Shown here in pieces: positions 1 to 9,357 of a DNA stretch of 64,000 nt; the first letter of the stretch is position 1; each line of letters opens with the position of its first letter. Source of the DNA: JAJFUV01 sp964561215. Its GTDB lineage: Bacteria > Acidobacteriota > Terriglobia > Bryobacterales > Bryobacteraceae. A model generated the notes under the pieces. It saw only the letters and a program-made list of their open reading frames with translations. It did not search any database and was not told the origin of the DNA. Both the position numbers and the translations under genes were made by a program. The stretch lies in NCBI GenBank assembly GCA_964561215.1, contig CAZLOS010000009.1, positions 1 to 64,000 of the forward strand, read 5' to 3'.

Positions 1-388
1 TCGCCGCCACGCGGTCCACGCTGGCCAAGGCGCCCCGGCGATGCGGGCGCTGGCCGCGCGGATCCGCGGCGTCGCACACGGGCGATCCATCCTCCCGCAC
101 CACGCGCGTGGCCACAAACACGTCGCCAACATCCAAAGCCGCTTCCAAAGCGCCACAGAAACCCGTACTCACTACCTTGTCCACGCTCGCCCGCGAGCCT
201 GCACATACTGCCGCCCGCGCAGCCAGTCTGGCGCCCACTCCATCGGCAACCATCAACCAGCGCCGCTCCTTCACCACCGCCGACCTCGCGAAGGCCAGCG
301 GCCAGGGCAAAACCTCGGTTTTACCAAGAATGGGTTTGAAGCCTCCAAATTCGAACGACTCGGCCGCCACCAGAAGTATCGTTTCCAT
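1..388 (-). CDS. hpnG: Hopanoid-associated phosphorylase HpnG (partial, C-terminus outside window)
   Basis: The minus strand reads open from an ATG at 388 to the window edge, giving about 129 N-terminal residues. They begin METILLVAAESFEF and contain STGFCGALEAALDVGDVFVAT, the glycine-rich phosphate-binding region of the purine/uridine phosphorylase (PNP_UDP_1) superfamily. In hopanoid clusters this family member is HpnG, which converts adenosylhopane to ribosylhopane-type intermediates by releasing adenine. The start lies 7 bases past the hpnA stop, so the two genes are surely cotranscribed. The function rests on the fold plus the shc-hpnH-hpnA context; a generic nucleoside phosphorylase is the alternative. 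The C-terminal half cannot be seen. Confidence 0.8.
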   Translation of the reverse strand, partial: METILLVAAESFEFGGFKPILGKTEVLPWPLAFARSAVVKERRWLMVADGVGARLAARAAVCAGSRASVDKVVSTGFCGALEAALDVGDVFVATRVVREDGSPVCDAADPRGQRPHRRGALASVDRVAA

Positions 389-395
389 GCCGCCA

Positions 396-1364
396 TCAAT
401 CCTTCCGGCGGAACCATTCGATGGCTCGCGCGAACGCGGCATCGACCGGACCGGGCGAATAGCCCAGTTCGCGCCGCGCCTTTTCGTGGCGCACAAACAT
501 CTTCTTCTTCGCCATCCGCACCGCGTCGAGCGGCACTCTCGGTTCTCTCCCCGTTACGCTGGCCCAGGCGGTGCTGAAAACGGCGGCCGCGTAAGCGACG
601 GCGTACGGAATGCGCACCCCGGGCGCCGGAACGCCGCTCAGCCGCTCCAGCCTCAAAAACAGCTGCCGCAGCGTAAGATTCTCACAGCCTAGAATATACC
701 GCGCGCCGGTCCTGCCTGTCTCAAATGCCTGTAAATGGCCCTGCGCGACATCGTCGACGTCGACGAAATTCAAACCGGTGTCCAGGTATGCCGGCATCCG
801 CCCCGAGATGTAGTCCAGGATGATCTTGCCCGTTGGCGTGGGCTTGAAATCGTGGTCCCCCACCGGCGTGGTCGGATTCACGATCACCACCGGCAGGCCG
901 GCGCGCATCTCTTCCCGCGCGGCTTGCTCGGCCATGAACTTCGATCGCTTGTAGTCGCCCGCCATGTCATCCAGCGCTACCGGCGTGTCCTCGTCCCCGG
1001 CGCCATCCCGCGGAATGCCGATGCAGCCCACTGTGCTCGTGTAAACCACACGCTCGACGCCGGCCTCGCGCGCGGCCCGCAGAATGTTCCGCGTGCCGTC
1101 CACGTTCGAGGCGTACAACTCCCGCGGGTGACGGGCCCACAGCCTGTAATCGGCGGCAACGTGAAATACGGCGCCACAACCCGCCACCGCCCGGGCGAGC
1201 GAATCCGGGTCGCGCAGGTCGCCCGTCACGGGCTCGGCATCCACGTCCACCAGCCGGCTGGAAGGACGCACCAATGCGCGCACACGATGGCCCCGCGCGG
1301 CCAGCAGCCGCGCCACATGCCACCCTACAAAACCCGTCGCTCCTGTGATCAGTGTCGGTTTCAC
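396..1364 (-). CDS. hpnA: Hopanoid-associated sugar epimerase HpnA
   Basis: A protein of about 322 residues of the extended short-chain dehydrogenase/NAD-dependent epimerase family. The N-terminal dinucleotide-binding motif is TGATGFVGWH, and the catalytic Tyr/Lys pair is in YKRSKFMAE. It matches HpnA, the epimerase/dehydratase-like protein conserved in hopanoid operons, whose exact reaction is unsettled. I chose the GTG at 1364 because homology begins there (VKPTLITGATGF). The reading frame stays open to 1586, but that extension is arginine-rich, resembles no family member and overlaps hpnH. The gene starts 11 bases after the hpnH stop and is followed by hpnG. Confidence 0.88.
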   Translation of the reverse strand: MKPTLITGATGFVGWHVARLLAARGHRVRALVRPSSRLVDVDAEPVTGDLRDPDSLARAVAGCGAVFHVAADYRLWARHPRELYASNVDGTRNILRAAREAGVERVVYTSTVGCIGIPRDGAGDEDTPVALDDMAGDYKRSKFMAEQAAREEMRAGLPVVIVNPTTPVGDHDFKPTPTGKIILDYISGRMPAYLDTGLNFVDVDDVAQGHLQAFETGRTGARYILGCENLTLRQLFLRLERLSGVPAPGVRIPYAVAYAAAVFSTAWASVTGREPRVPLDAVRMAKKKMFVRHEKARRELGYSPGPVDAAFARAIEWFRRKD

Positions 1365-1375
1365 GTGCGGAGGTT

Positions 1376-2482
1376 TCAGCGCAAAGCCCAAACCGCCAAC
1401 TTCAGGTTGTCGCTGAACTTGCTGTTGATGCCGAGGGCGGCCGACGGCTCGAATCCGCAGTGCGTCATGCAATGCTCGCACCGCGGATCGTTTCCGTGGC
1501 CGTAGCTCTCCCACGGCGTCTGGTTCATCAGTTCCTCGAAAGTCTCGTAATGGGCGTCCGTGATCAGGTAGCAGGGTCCTTTCCAACCCTTGATGTTGTA
1601 TGTGGGATTGGCCCAGGCAGTGCAGGGAAGCTCGCGGCCGCCTTTCAGAAAATCGAAATACAGGGGCGAATTGTTCAGTTTGTAACGCGCCTCAAGCCGT
1701 TCGATATCGGCGAACTTCTCGCGGACGTCATCGCGCGTGAGGAAGATCTCCTGGTCGTCCACCGAGGAATAACCGTAGCCGGGCGACAACATGTGGCCGT
1801 CGACCGCGAACTGCTTCAGGTACACGAACAACGCCTCGATTTCCTTCATGTCGGTCTCTTTGTAGACCGTCGTGTTGGTACAGACCTTGAACCCCGCCGC
1901 TTTGGCGGCGCGGATGGCTTCAATGGCCTCGCGGAAAACGCCCTCGCGCTCCACGACCTTGTCGTGCGTCTTTTCCAACCCGTCCAGGTGGATGTTGATG
2001 AACAAGTGGTCGTGCGGCGTGAACTCGCCCAGGCGCTTGCGGACCAGCAACCCGTTGGTGCAGAGGTAGATGTGCCGCCCGCGATCCAGAATCGCCGATG
2101 TGAGCGGGCCGACTTCCTGGTAGAGAAGCGGTTCTCCGCCGCAGATGGATACTACCGGAGCGCCGCACTCGTCCACCGCTTTCAAGCACTGATCGAGGCT
2201 CAGCCGCCGCGTGATGGTGTCTTCGTACTCGCGGATGCGCCCGCAGCCTTCGCAAGTCAGGTTGCAGGCGTGCAGGGGTTCCAGCATCAGCACCAGCGGA
2301 AACCGTTGATGGATGAGTGGATGGCGCGCCGTGCCGTTGTTCCCCTTGGCGTGCAGAATGTGGAACGGGTTGCCGTTGCCGTTCTTCGGGAGTGGATCGC
2401 GCTGCCACTCCGGCCGCGGCCACAAGCGGTTCTTGAAAATATACCCGGCGATGCCAGCCGTCATCGACAGTGGAAATCTCAC
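1376..2482 (-). CDS. hpnH: Adenosyl-hopene transferase HpnH (radical SAM)
   Basis: A 368-residue radical SAM enzyme. The cluster-binding motif CNLTCEGC gives Cys73, Cys77 and Cys80 (Cx3Cx2C). SICGGEP follows as the SAM-binding GGE motif, and a C-terminal Cys set (CEHCMTHC) resembles the tail conserved in HpnH. The enzyme adds a 5'-deoxyadenosyl radical to diploptene to give adenosylhopane, the first step of C35 hopanoid side-chain synthesis. Its ATG overlaps the shc stop by four bases, indicating translational coupling. Length and motifs are typical of the family. Confidence 0.93.
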   Translation of the reverse strand: MRFPLSMTAGIAGYIFKNRLWPRPEWQRDPLPKNGNGNPFHILHAKGNNGTARHPLIHQRFPLVLMLEPLHACNLTCEGCGRIREYEDTITRRLSLDQCLKAVDECGAPVVSICGGEPLLYQEVGPLTSAILDRGRHIYLCTNGLLVRKRLGEFTPHDHLFINIHLDGLEKTHDKVVEREGVFREAIEAIRAAKAAGFKVCTNTTVYKETDMKEIEALFVYLKQFAVDGHMLSPGYGYSSVDDQEIFLTRDDVREKFADIERLEARYKLNNSPLYFDFLKGGRELPCTAWANPTYNIKGWKGPCYLITDAHYETFEELMNQTPWESYGHGNDPRCEHCMTHCGFEPSAALGINSKFSDNLKLAVWALR

Positions 2483-4419
2483 CTTCCTGTTCCCTCCTGA
2501 GTAGAATCCGTCGCCTTCAAGAACGAGCTCATGGCCAAAAGCGGGAACGAGTGCCGGTAGAGGTGGTAGCAGAGGTAGAACACGCGGGGGAAGCCCGTTC
2601 CTGTGGCCAAACGCTCATTCCACGTCCCGTCGGCGTTTTGCGTTTCCAATAGGTATTGGACTCCGTCCTCGACACTTGAACTGTGGGTGTCGCCCGCGGC
2701 CAGGAGACCCAGAACGGCCCATGCCGTCTGCGATGGCGTGCTCGGCGCCTCCGTGTAAGTCTGATTCTCGTAACTCGCGCAACTCTCACCCCAACCGCCG
2801 TCCGCGTTCTGGATGGAGCGCAGCCACTCAGCGGCGCGCAGCACAACGGCGTCGTTGGCGTCCACGCCTGCCGCGCGCAGGCCGCGCAACGCCAGGAAGG
2901 TGCCGTAGATGTAATCGACGCCCCAGCGCCCGTACCAACTTCCGTCCTGCTCCTGCGTGCGCAGCAGATACTCAACGCCGCGCTGGATGACGCGACTTTG
3001 AGGATCGACACCGCAGGCGCAAAGCGCTTCCATCACGCGGCCCGTGATGTCCGGACAAGTGGGGTCGAGCATGGCGTTGTGATCGGCGAACGGCATGTCG
3101 CTCAGAAACTGCCAGTTATTGTCCACGTCGAAGGCCGCCCAACCGCCGTCGGACGACTGCATGGACAGCAGCCAGTTCACCGCCCGCTTCTCCGCCGCTT
3201 TCTGCGCGGCACTGGATTCCGATCGGGCATGGCGCAAGGCCAGCAGCACCATGGCGGTATCGTCGATATCGGGATAAAACTCGTTGGCGAACTCGAAATA
3301 CCACCCGCCCGGCTCCACGCCGGGACGCTTCACCGACCAATCGCCCTTGCGCCGCACCTCCTTGGAGAGCAGCCAGTTCGCTGTAGGCCGTAGCACGCCG
3401 TTCGCACCCGCCCTGGATTCTCCCAGCGCGAACGCCGCGATCGCCGTATCCCACACGGGCGAGAAGCACGGCTGGAAATAGAGGGCCTTGCCGTCGTCCA
3501 CCATCAAGCGGTCGAACTGGCGCCGCGCTTCCACGCTGGCCGGATGCTCGCGCGGGTAGCCCAATACGTCGAAGGCCATTACCGCGTACATCATCGGCGG
3601 ATAGATCGCGCCGACGCCCTCGCTCTGCTCTGTGTGCTCGATCAGCCAAGCCTCCGCCTTGCGAATGGCGTAACGGCGTACGGCGTCGATAAGCAAGTGC
3701 TTCTCCCAAAACTTCGCTACCCGGTCCAGCCGTAAGAACAGGTTGCGCCAACTCAACATACCGGGCGTCTTGGGTACGTCGAATGGCCTGTCCTTGCGGA
3801 AGAGTTCTTCGAGCGTGAAGCCTTCGGGCACCGGGCGCATCGGATTGGCGGCATGCACGATCGAAAGCGGGATGACGATGGCACGGCTCCAGGACGACAT
3901 CTCGTAGATGAAGTTGCCGAGCAGCGTCACCTCCGGGGCGACCGTCGGGCAGTAGTTGCGAGGATAGAGCCCGAACAGGCTCAAGTTGAGCTTTACGTAA
4001 CTGTTGGCCGCCTGAATGCCGCCCAGTTCAAGGATGCGATCACGCGCCTTCGCGAGGCGCGGGTCGTCCGCCGCGTAGCCGGCCAGCTTTAGGGCGCAGT
4101 AGGCCTTCACGGTGGCGCTGACGTCGGCCGGGCCATCAGGATAGATGTTGAAGCTGCCATCTTCGAGTTGCCGCGCCAGAATGCCGCGCGCCGCGCGGTC
4201 CACCTGGCCTCGGTTCGGAGGATTCCACGCGCCGCCTTCGGGCGGATAAAGCCACAACTGAAGCAGGATGTAATCGGACTCGAGCGTCGAATCCGCCGTC
4301 AGTTCCGCCCACCAATAACCGTCCGGATGCCGCAGCGAGAGCAGATGCTCAACGGCTCGTTCAATACCCCTGGCAACCGCGGGAGCGAGGTTTCGTGCGA
4401 TCTGTGTGCCGGCGCTCAT
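2479..4419 (-). CDS. shc: Squalene-hopene cyclase
   Basis: A 646-residue class II triterpene cyclase of normal length. The catalytic acid motif DIDD lies at about residues 384-387 (in YPDIDDTAMV). Several QW repeats stabilise the alpha/alpha barrels: QSSDGGWAAF, QEQDGSWYGR, QNADGGWGES and QNADGTWNE. The enzyme protonates squalene and cyclises it to hopene/hopanol at the inner membrane surface. It is the second gene of the operon, starting two bases after the ispH stop and overlapping hpnH by four bases. Nothing looks truncated. Confidence 0.97.
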   Translation of the reverse strand: MSAGTQIARNLAPAVARGIERAVEHLLSLRHPDGYWWAELTADSTLESDYILLQLWLYPPEGGAWNPPNRGQVDRAARGILARQLEDGSFNIYPDGPADVSATVKAYCALKLAGYAADDPRLAKARDRILELGGIQAANSYVKLNLSLFGLYPRNYCPTVAPEVTLLGNFIYEMSSWSRAIVIPLSIVHAANPMRPVPEGFTLEELFRKDRPFDVPKTPGMLSWRNLFLRLDRVAKFWEKHLLIDAVRRYAIRKAEAWLIEHTEQSEGVGAIYPPMMYAVMAFDVLGYPREHPASVEARRQFDRLMVDDGKALYFQPCFSPVWDTAIAAFALGESRAGANGVLRPTANWLLSKEVRRKGDWSVKRPGVEPGGWYFEFANEFYPDIDDTAMVLLALRHARSESSAAQKAAEKRAVNWLLSMQSSDGGWAAFDVDNNWQFLSDMPFADHNAMLDPTCPDITGRVMEALCACGVDPQSRVIQRGVEYLLRTQEQDGSWYGRWGVDYIYGTFLALRGLRAAGVDANDAVVLRAAEWLRSIQNADGGWGESCASYENQTYTEAPSTPSQTAWAVLGLLAAGDTHSSSVEDGVQYLLETQNADGTWNERLATGTGFPRVFYLCYHLYRHSFPLLAMSSFLKATDSTQEGTGR

Positions 4420-4421
4420 GG

Positions 4422-5411
4422 TCAGGACATGTTTCCGAGCTTGGAAGCATGTGGCTCCAACTCGTTGGGCAGCGAAAAGCGTACATCCTCGTCTTTGAGA
4501 GTGACTTCCTCCACGTCCTCGTAGCCGCGCCCTTTGAGCGCCTCAACCAGGCCTTCCACCAGGTTCTCCGGCGCCGAGGCGCCCGCGGTCACCGCCACGG
4601 TTTCCACTCCATCCAACCATTCAGGGCGGACCTCGGTTCTGTCATCGACAAGATGAGCCTGGATGCCGGCCTTGCCGCAGACCTCCACCAGGCGGCGCGA
4701 GTTCGAGCTGTTCCGGCTTCCCACGACCAGGAGAAGCTGGCAGATCGGTGCCACCGCCTTCACCGCCGATTGGCGGTTCTCGGTTGCGTAGCAAATGTCC
4801 TTGGCAACCGGCCCCTGAATCAGCGGGAACCTCTCCTTCAGCCGCTCCACGATGTCGCGCGTCTCGTCCAGGCTCAACGTCGTCTGCGTGAGATAGCGCA
4901 CGCGAGCGGGATCGGGGACGGAAAGCCGGTCCACGTCCTCCACCCTCGAAACGACCACCGTCGATGCGGGTGCCTCGCCCAAGGTGCCGATCACCTCGTC
5001 GTGATCCTTGTGCCCGATCAGAACAATCGTGTAACCGTGTTCGGCGAAGCGCTTCGCTTCCAGGTGGACCTTCGTCACCAGCGGGCACGTGGCATCAATC
5101 ACTTGAAGGTTGCGCTCCTCGGCCTGCTTGCGCACGTCCGGAGCCACGCCGTGAGCGCTGAAAATCACGCGCGCTCCCTGCGGAACTTCCGAAAGCTCTT
5201 CCACGAAAACGGCTCCCGCCGCGCGCAACTCATTCACGACGTGGCGGTTGTGCACTATCTCCTTGCGCACATAAATAGGCGCTCCATACATGCCCAGCGC
5301 GAGCTTCACTACATCGATGGCCCGCACAACGCCTGCACAGAAGCCGCGTGGGCGAAGCAAGATCAGTTTCTTAGCTCCGGCCACATTGCCACCCGGAGTA
5401 CCCAAAGCCAT
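4422..5411 (-). CDS. ispH: 4-hydroxy-3-methylbut-2-enyl diphosphate reductase IspH
   Basis: An Fe-S enzyme of about 329 residues that makes IPP and DMAPP in the last step of the MEP pathway. The three cluster cysteines are in RGFCAGV, DATCPLV and KDICYATENRQ. The HGVAPDVRK and HKDHDEVIG segments carry the substrate-binding histidines. I prefer the ATG at 5411 (MALGTPGG); an upstream ATG at 5507 adds 32 residues unlike any IspH. It heads the hopanoid operon, so isoprenoid precursor supply and cyclisation share a transcript. A perfect TATAAT sits only 12 bases before the chosen start. Confidence 0.95.
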   Translation of the reverse strand: MALGTPGGNVAGAKKLILLRPRGFCAGVVRAIDVVKLALGMYGAPIYVRKEIVHNRHVVNELRAAGAVFVEELSEVPQGARVIFSAHGVAPDVRKQAEERNLQVIDATCPLVTKVHLEAKRFAEHGYTIVLIGHKDHDEVIGTLGEAPASTVVVSRVEDVDRLSVPDPARVRYLTQTTLSLDETRDIVERLKERFPLIQGPVAKDICYATENRQSAVKAVAPICQLLLVVGSRNSSNSRRLVEVCGKAGIQAHLVDDRTEVRPEWLDGVETVAVTAGASAPENLVEGLVEALKGRGYEDVEEVTLKDEDVRFSLPNELEPHASKLGNMS

Positions 5412-5423
5412 ACCGTGACCTAC

Positions 5424-5429
5424 ATTATA
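5424..5429 (-). promoter_or_regulatory. Candidate -10 box of the hopanoid operon
   Basis: The minus strand reads TATAAT here, 12 bases before the preferred ispH ATG. No good -35 hexamer is seen 16-18 bases upstream. If used, the transcript would have a leader of only about five bases, so translation would be nearly leaderless. The assignment rests on one perfect hexamer only. Confidence 0.25.
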
Positions 5430-5588
5430 ACAATCCGTGTGCACGAACTTTGATGTTGGATGCGTGAAGATCCAGCTCAGGTACCCTGTGTAAGCCCGTA
5501 GGAGCATTAAAGTTCGATTAAAGCGGCTGAAACGACGGAAGTCCCGCCCGCGGCCCTGCCTGTCTTACATCTCCGCGGATGGTAGTCT

Positions 5589-6752
5589 GTGAGGGTGCGA
5601 TACCTCATCCTGTTAACAGCACTTTCCATGTCGTTGTTTGGGGAAGGGCCTGTCCCCAGCCTCGGTTCCTATGAGCGGGCTGGAGCCGTAGTCCTCGCCA
5701 ACGACAAACTGGAACTCACCGTTACGATTCAAGGGGCGTCGCTTGCCCGGCTGGTCCTCGCAGGCGATCCGGAGGCCGTAACCCCATTTTGGGAACCCAG
5801 CCGCATGACACGCGAACTGGGCGGCCAGGCGGGCTTCCGTTCGGGCACGGGCCACTTCATCTGTGTGGATGGGTTCGGGATGGTGTCGGACGAAGAGCGC
5901 GTTGCGGGTCTGATGATGCATGGCGAGGCGCACACGCGGCCCTACGATATCCGGCGCATGTCGCGCGAAGGGGGCGCGGCCGTCGTGACCATGGAAGCGA
6001 CTTTGCCCATCGTGCAGGAACGGCTCACACGCACCATGCGTGTAGTGGACGGCGAGAACGTCATCTACGTCGACAGCCGCCTGGAAAACCTATTGGGCTT
6101 CGACCGCCCCGTGAACTGGGCAGAGCACGCCACCGTCGGCTCGCCGTTCCTCGCCAGCGGCGAAACCGTGGTGGATGTAAGCGGTACGCGTTCGATGACC
6201 CGCACCTGGACCGAGCCCAAGCGCGGCACCGAGGACCGGCGCCTGGCGAGCGGCAGGGGGTTCACCTGGCCGACGGCTCCCGGCCTGAATGGCGAACCGG
6301 TGGATATGCGCGAAACGCCACGCTCGCCGCACTTTGTCGATCACCTCACCACGCTTGTCGATCCTGATCGCAAGTACGGCTGGGTGACCGCGCTCAACAA
6401 GGCGAAACACCTGCTGATCGGCTACGTCTTCCTGCGTGAGGAGTTCCCCTGGGTGCAGCACTGGGACAGCTTTCCGGCCACGAACAAGCTGGCGCGAGGC
6501 CTCGAATTCAGCACCCAGCCTTTCGACGTGCCGCGCCGCGAAGTGATCAGCGCCACACCGCTGTTCGGCGCGCCTATGTATCGCTGGCTGCCCGCGAAGT
6601 CGTATATCCAGGCGCGCTTCCTGGTGTTCTACACGCGCGTGCCCGAGGGCATGACGCGCGTGGACGACGTCAAGTTGGAGAACCGCAAGCTCACGATCGA
6701 AGACCGCGCCGCGGACAGGAAGATCGTCCTGCGCGCTTCGCTGGGTTTGTAA
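5589..6752 (+). CDS. Exported galactose-mutarotase-fold protein, function unknown
   Basis: A 387-residue protein starting at GTG 5589, or at the in-frame GTG two codons later. A hydrophobic signal peptide (RYLILLTALSMSLFGE) is followed by a beta-rich domain. The pattern of that domain (ELTVTIQGASLARLVLAG, the middle NWAEHATVG and late HWDSFP) resembles the aldose-1-epimerase/carbohydrate-binding supersandwich found in DUF4432-like proteins. I cannot name a substrate. It is divergent from the hopanoid operon and its stop codon directly abuts that of the GH172-like gene. A carbohydrate-modifying role is inferred from the fold only. Confidence 0.6.
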   Translation: MRVRYLILLTALSMSLFGEGPVPSLGSYERAGAVVLANDKLELTVTIQGASLARLVLAGDPEAVTPFWEPSRMTRELGGQAGFRSGTGHFICVDGFGMVSDEERVAGLMMHGEAHTRPYDIRRMSREGGAAVVTMEATLPIVQERLTRTMRVVDGENVIYVDSRLENLLGFDRPVNWAEHATVGSPFLASGETVVDVSGTRSMTRTWTEPKRGTEDRRLASGRGFTWPTAPGLNGEPVDMRETPRSPHFVDHLTTLVDPDRKYGWVTALNKAKHLLIGYVFLREEFPWVQHWDSFPATNKLARGLEFSTQPFDVPRREVISATPLFGAPMYRWLPAKSYIQARFLVFYTRVPEGMTRVDDVKLENRKLTIEDRAADRKIVLRASLGL

Positions 6753-7892
6753 CTACCGCGGCCAGCGCTGCTGCGGCGCCGGAAACTTCGGGAATGCGGC
6801 GTGCGGTTCCTGCTGATACCAGTACGCCACCGAGGCGATGTCGTCCTCGAGCGGCTGATACGTGCCGTCAGGCCACCAGCCCAGCGCCTGTATCGTCACG
6901 CGCAGGTCTGTCTGAAAGCTGATAGGGTCCATGAGGTGCCAGCGGTACAGGCTCCACTTCGGCGGTCCGTCCTTGCCCGCGTGCCTGAGCGTGCAGCCGG
7001 TATACGGGCTCGAGTAGGTCTCCGGAAAGCCGTAGGTCCCCATGAAGTAATCCTCGGTGCCGGTCCCGTTGATGGTGGGGAACTTGCCGTCGCCGTCGAG
7101 GAAAAACTTGATTTCGCCTTCGCCGAACCAACCGTCGGATAGCTGCGTCCAGGCCAGGAACGTGCCCACGTAACGGCCTTCGCCCTTCACGCCGTCCAGG
7201 ATCGTGTAATTCGGATTCTCGCGACTGGTGGTGGCGCGGCGCCACTGGGCATGGAAGTAGCCTGCGTTGGCCGGCACTTCGGTTTCCGCGTAGGTGATCT
7301 GGTAGGTCATCAGCGAGAGGTCCCGCGTGCCTTCATTCGAGAACGTGATGCGCGCATGCTTGCGGAACGGCATGGGCCAGAAGCAATTCAGCGCGGACTT
7401 GGGATTGACCACCACGGCCAGCGAGTTCACCGGGGCGAAAAGCTCGTGCCCTACGGCGAAGAAATCCGTCATGGGTACTTCGATGGACGGCGTGGTTTCG
7501 TTGTCCCAGTAGAAGCGCAGCACGGAACTGCGGCCATTGCGCTTCCAGTCGCCTTCGGTAGCCATCCAGATGTGCTGTATGACACCCGGACCCTCGACGT
7601 CCATGATGGTGACCGTCTGGCCCGCCCTGGGCTTGATGAACGGTCGCACTTTCCAGCCCTGACCCAGGCGCACGGAGGCCTTCGAGTACGGCAGGTCGGG
7701 ATCGCTCGGGTTGGGGATAGTCATGCCGCCTTTGCCCTTTTCACCGGTGGGATTCTCCGGCGACACCGAACGCGTCCGCGCGGGCGTAAGCAAGGGCAGG
7801 TTCGACAGGCTGTTGTTCCACGCCGGAGCCTGCGCAAGAAGCGACACCAGGCCGAACGATGCGGCGAGAGTAAGGAAGGGGACGATTCGCAT
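6753..7892 (-). CDS. Exported GH172/DUF2961-family protein
   Basis: About 379 residues with a signal peptide (MRIVPFLTLAASFGLVSLLAQ). The sequence fits DUF2961, now glycoside hydrolase family 172: GPGVIQHIWMA near the N-terminus, a central FFAVGHELF, and the family signature GTGTEDYFMGTYGF near the C-terminus. Characterised members act on difructose anhydrides and alpha-arabinofuranosides; the substrate here is unknown. I chose the start at 7892 because a good AGGAG lies just upstream and the signal peptide begins there; the frame extends to 7952 but would overlap the divergent transporter gene. Such proteins are common and multiply paralogous in Solibacter-like genomes. Confidence 0.85.
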   Translation of the reverse strand: MRIVPFLTLAASFGLVSLLAQAPAWNNSLSNLPLLTPARTRSVSPENPTGEKGKGGMTIPNPSDPDLPYSKASVRLGQGWKVRPFIKPRAGQTVTIMDVEGPGVIQHIWMATEGDWKRNGRSSVLRFYWDNETTPSIEVPMTDFFAVGHELFAPVNSLAVVVNPKSALNCFWPMPFRKHARITFSNEGTRDLSLMTYQITYAETEVPANAGYFHAQWRRATTSRENPNYTILDGVKGEGRYVGTFLAWTQLSDGWFGEGEIKFFLDGDGKFPTINGTGTEDYFMGTYGFPETYSSPYTGCTLRHAGKDGPPKWSLYRWHLMDPISFQTDLRVTIQALGWWPDGTYQPLEDDIASVAYWYQQEPHAAFPKFPAPQQRWPR

Positions 7893-7935
7893 GAGTATCT
7901 CCTGAGACTCATACATTATCCTGAATTTAGGATCC

Positions 7936-9135
7936 ATGATCGCGCTCGCCATTTTCGCGGGGACTTACCTGGTGCTGGCCATCGGCGGATTGCCGGGTTT
8001 CCGCATCGACCGCACGGGTGCGGCCATCATCGGCGCCAGTCTCATGGTGGGCTTCAATGTGCTCACGTTCGACGAGGCGATCCAGGCCATCGATCATTCC
8101 ACCCTGGTGCTGTTGTTCGGCATGATGATCGTGGTCGCCAACCTGCGTCTGTCGGGCTTCTTCCGCGTGGCGGCCGCCCGGGCCGTCGAGCATGCGCACC
8201 GTCCGAAGACGCTGCTGGCGGCGGTGATCGCCGTGGCCGGCCTGTTCTCGGCGTTCTTCGTCAACGACACCATGTGCATCGTCCTGACGCCGCTGGTTCT
8301 GGAAGTTGCCACCGCCCTGGGACGCAATCCCGTGCCCTATCTGCTGGCCGTGGCCATGGCGGCCAACGTGGGCAGCGTGGCCACCATCACGGGCAACCCG
8401 CAGAACATGCTGATCGGAAACATGTCCGGCATCCCCTACCGCAATTTCGCCGGCGCGCTCACGCCGGTGGCGCTGGCGGGGCTCGTGCTGACGTTCCTGG
8501 TCATCGTGCTGAGCTTCCGCAAGGAATTCCGCGATGTAGAGCGCGTAAACGTGGCGCCGCTACGCGTGCGCGTGAATCGCGTACTCATGCTGAAATCGCT
8601 CGCCATGTCGGCGGGCATGATCGTCTTCTTCTTCCTCGGCTGGCCGGTGGCGAAGGTGGCCGTCGTGGCTGGGGCGCTGCTGTTGATCACACGGCGCGTG
8701 AAGCCGGAGAAGGTGTATCACGAGATCGACTGGTCGCTGCTGGCGATGTTCGCGGGCTTGTTCATCGTGGTGGCGGGCGTCGAAAAGACATCCCTCGAAG
8801 AAGACCTGGTCGCTTTGGCCGCGCAGTATCACCTGGATCGCGCCGGGGTGTTGACGGCGCTCTCTACGGCCCTTTCGAACCTGGTCAGCAACGTGCCGGC
8901 CGTGCTGGTGTTCCGGCCCATCATCGCGCACCTGGAAGATGCGCGGCGCGGCTGGCTGCTACTGGCAATGTCGTCGACATTCGCGGGCAACCTCACCGTC
9001 CTCGGCTCGGTGGCGAACCTGATCGTGGTGCAGAGATCGCGCCGCGAAGCGCCGATTTCATTCTGGCAGTATTTCCGCGTGGGAGCGCCGCTGACGGTGC
9101 TGACGCTCATCGTGGGGACGCTCTGGCTGGCTTGA
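7936..9135 (+). CDS. ArsB/NhaD-superfamily anion transporter
   Basis: A 399-residue polytopic membrane protein with about ten hydrophobic segments. Two half-repeats carry the hairpin signatures of the ion-transporter superfamily: FVNDTMCIVLTPLV with TITGNPQNMLIG in the first half, and LVSNVPAVLVFRP with LTVLGSVANLIV in the second. These resemble ArsB, YbiR-like and NhaD/DASS carriers. The substrate (arsenite, citrate-type anion or Na+/H+) cannot be told from sequence, and no ars genes are adjacent. It is divergent from the GH172-like gene with only 43 bases between starts, so promoters must overlap. Confidence 0.82.
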   Translation: MIALAIFAGTYLVLAIGGLPGFRIDRTGAAIIGASLMVGFNVLTFDEAIQAIDHSTLVLLFGMMIVVANLRLSGFFRVAAARAVEHAHRPKTLLAAVIAVAGLFSAFFVNDTMCIVLTPLVLEVATALGRNPVPYLLAVAMAANVGSVATITGNPQNMLIGNMSGIPYRNFAGALTPVALAGLVLTFLVIVLSFRKEFRDVERVNVAPLRVRVNRVLMLKSLAMSAGMIVFFFLGWPVAKVAVVAGALLLITRRVKPEKVYHEIDWSLLAMFAGLFIVVAGVEKTSLEEDLVALAAQYHLDRAGVLTALSTALSNLVSNVPAVLVFRPIIAHLEDARRGWLLLAMSSTFAGNLTVLGSVANLIVVQRSRREAPISFWQYFRVGAPLTVLTLIVGTLWLA

Positions 9136-9357
9136 CTCAGGGGGCGGGCCGTCTTCCGCACAGGCAGTGCCAGCCTGCAATCGCGACCTCGACCTGCGGG
9201 ACCGGATCCGGCGGATCGTACTGGAGTGGCCCCGCTACGACCGGCCGCGAGTCCGTGAAGAGCAGCGGTGGAAGAAGCGTACCCTGCTCCTGGGTCTCTC
9301 GCAAGTGAAATCCACGTGTTCCACCACGCGGCTGTCGAGCCTACGATACTGGTGAGG

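Noticed and set aside
1365..1586. Upstream in-frame extension of hpnA
   Set aside because: Overlaps hpnH, is unlike the family, and the dinucleotide-binding motif begins right after the GTG at 1364.
5412..5507. Longer IspH start at 5507
   Set aside because: The extra 32 residues are not family-like, and the start lacks a Shine-Dalgarno.
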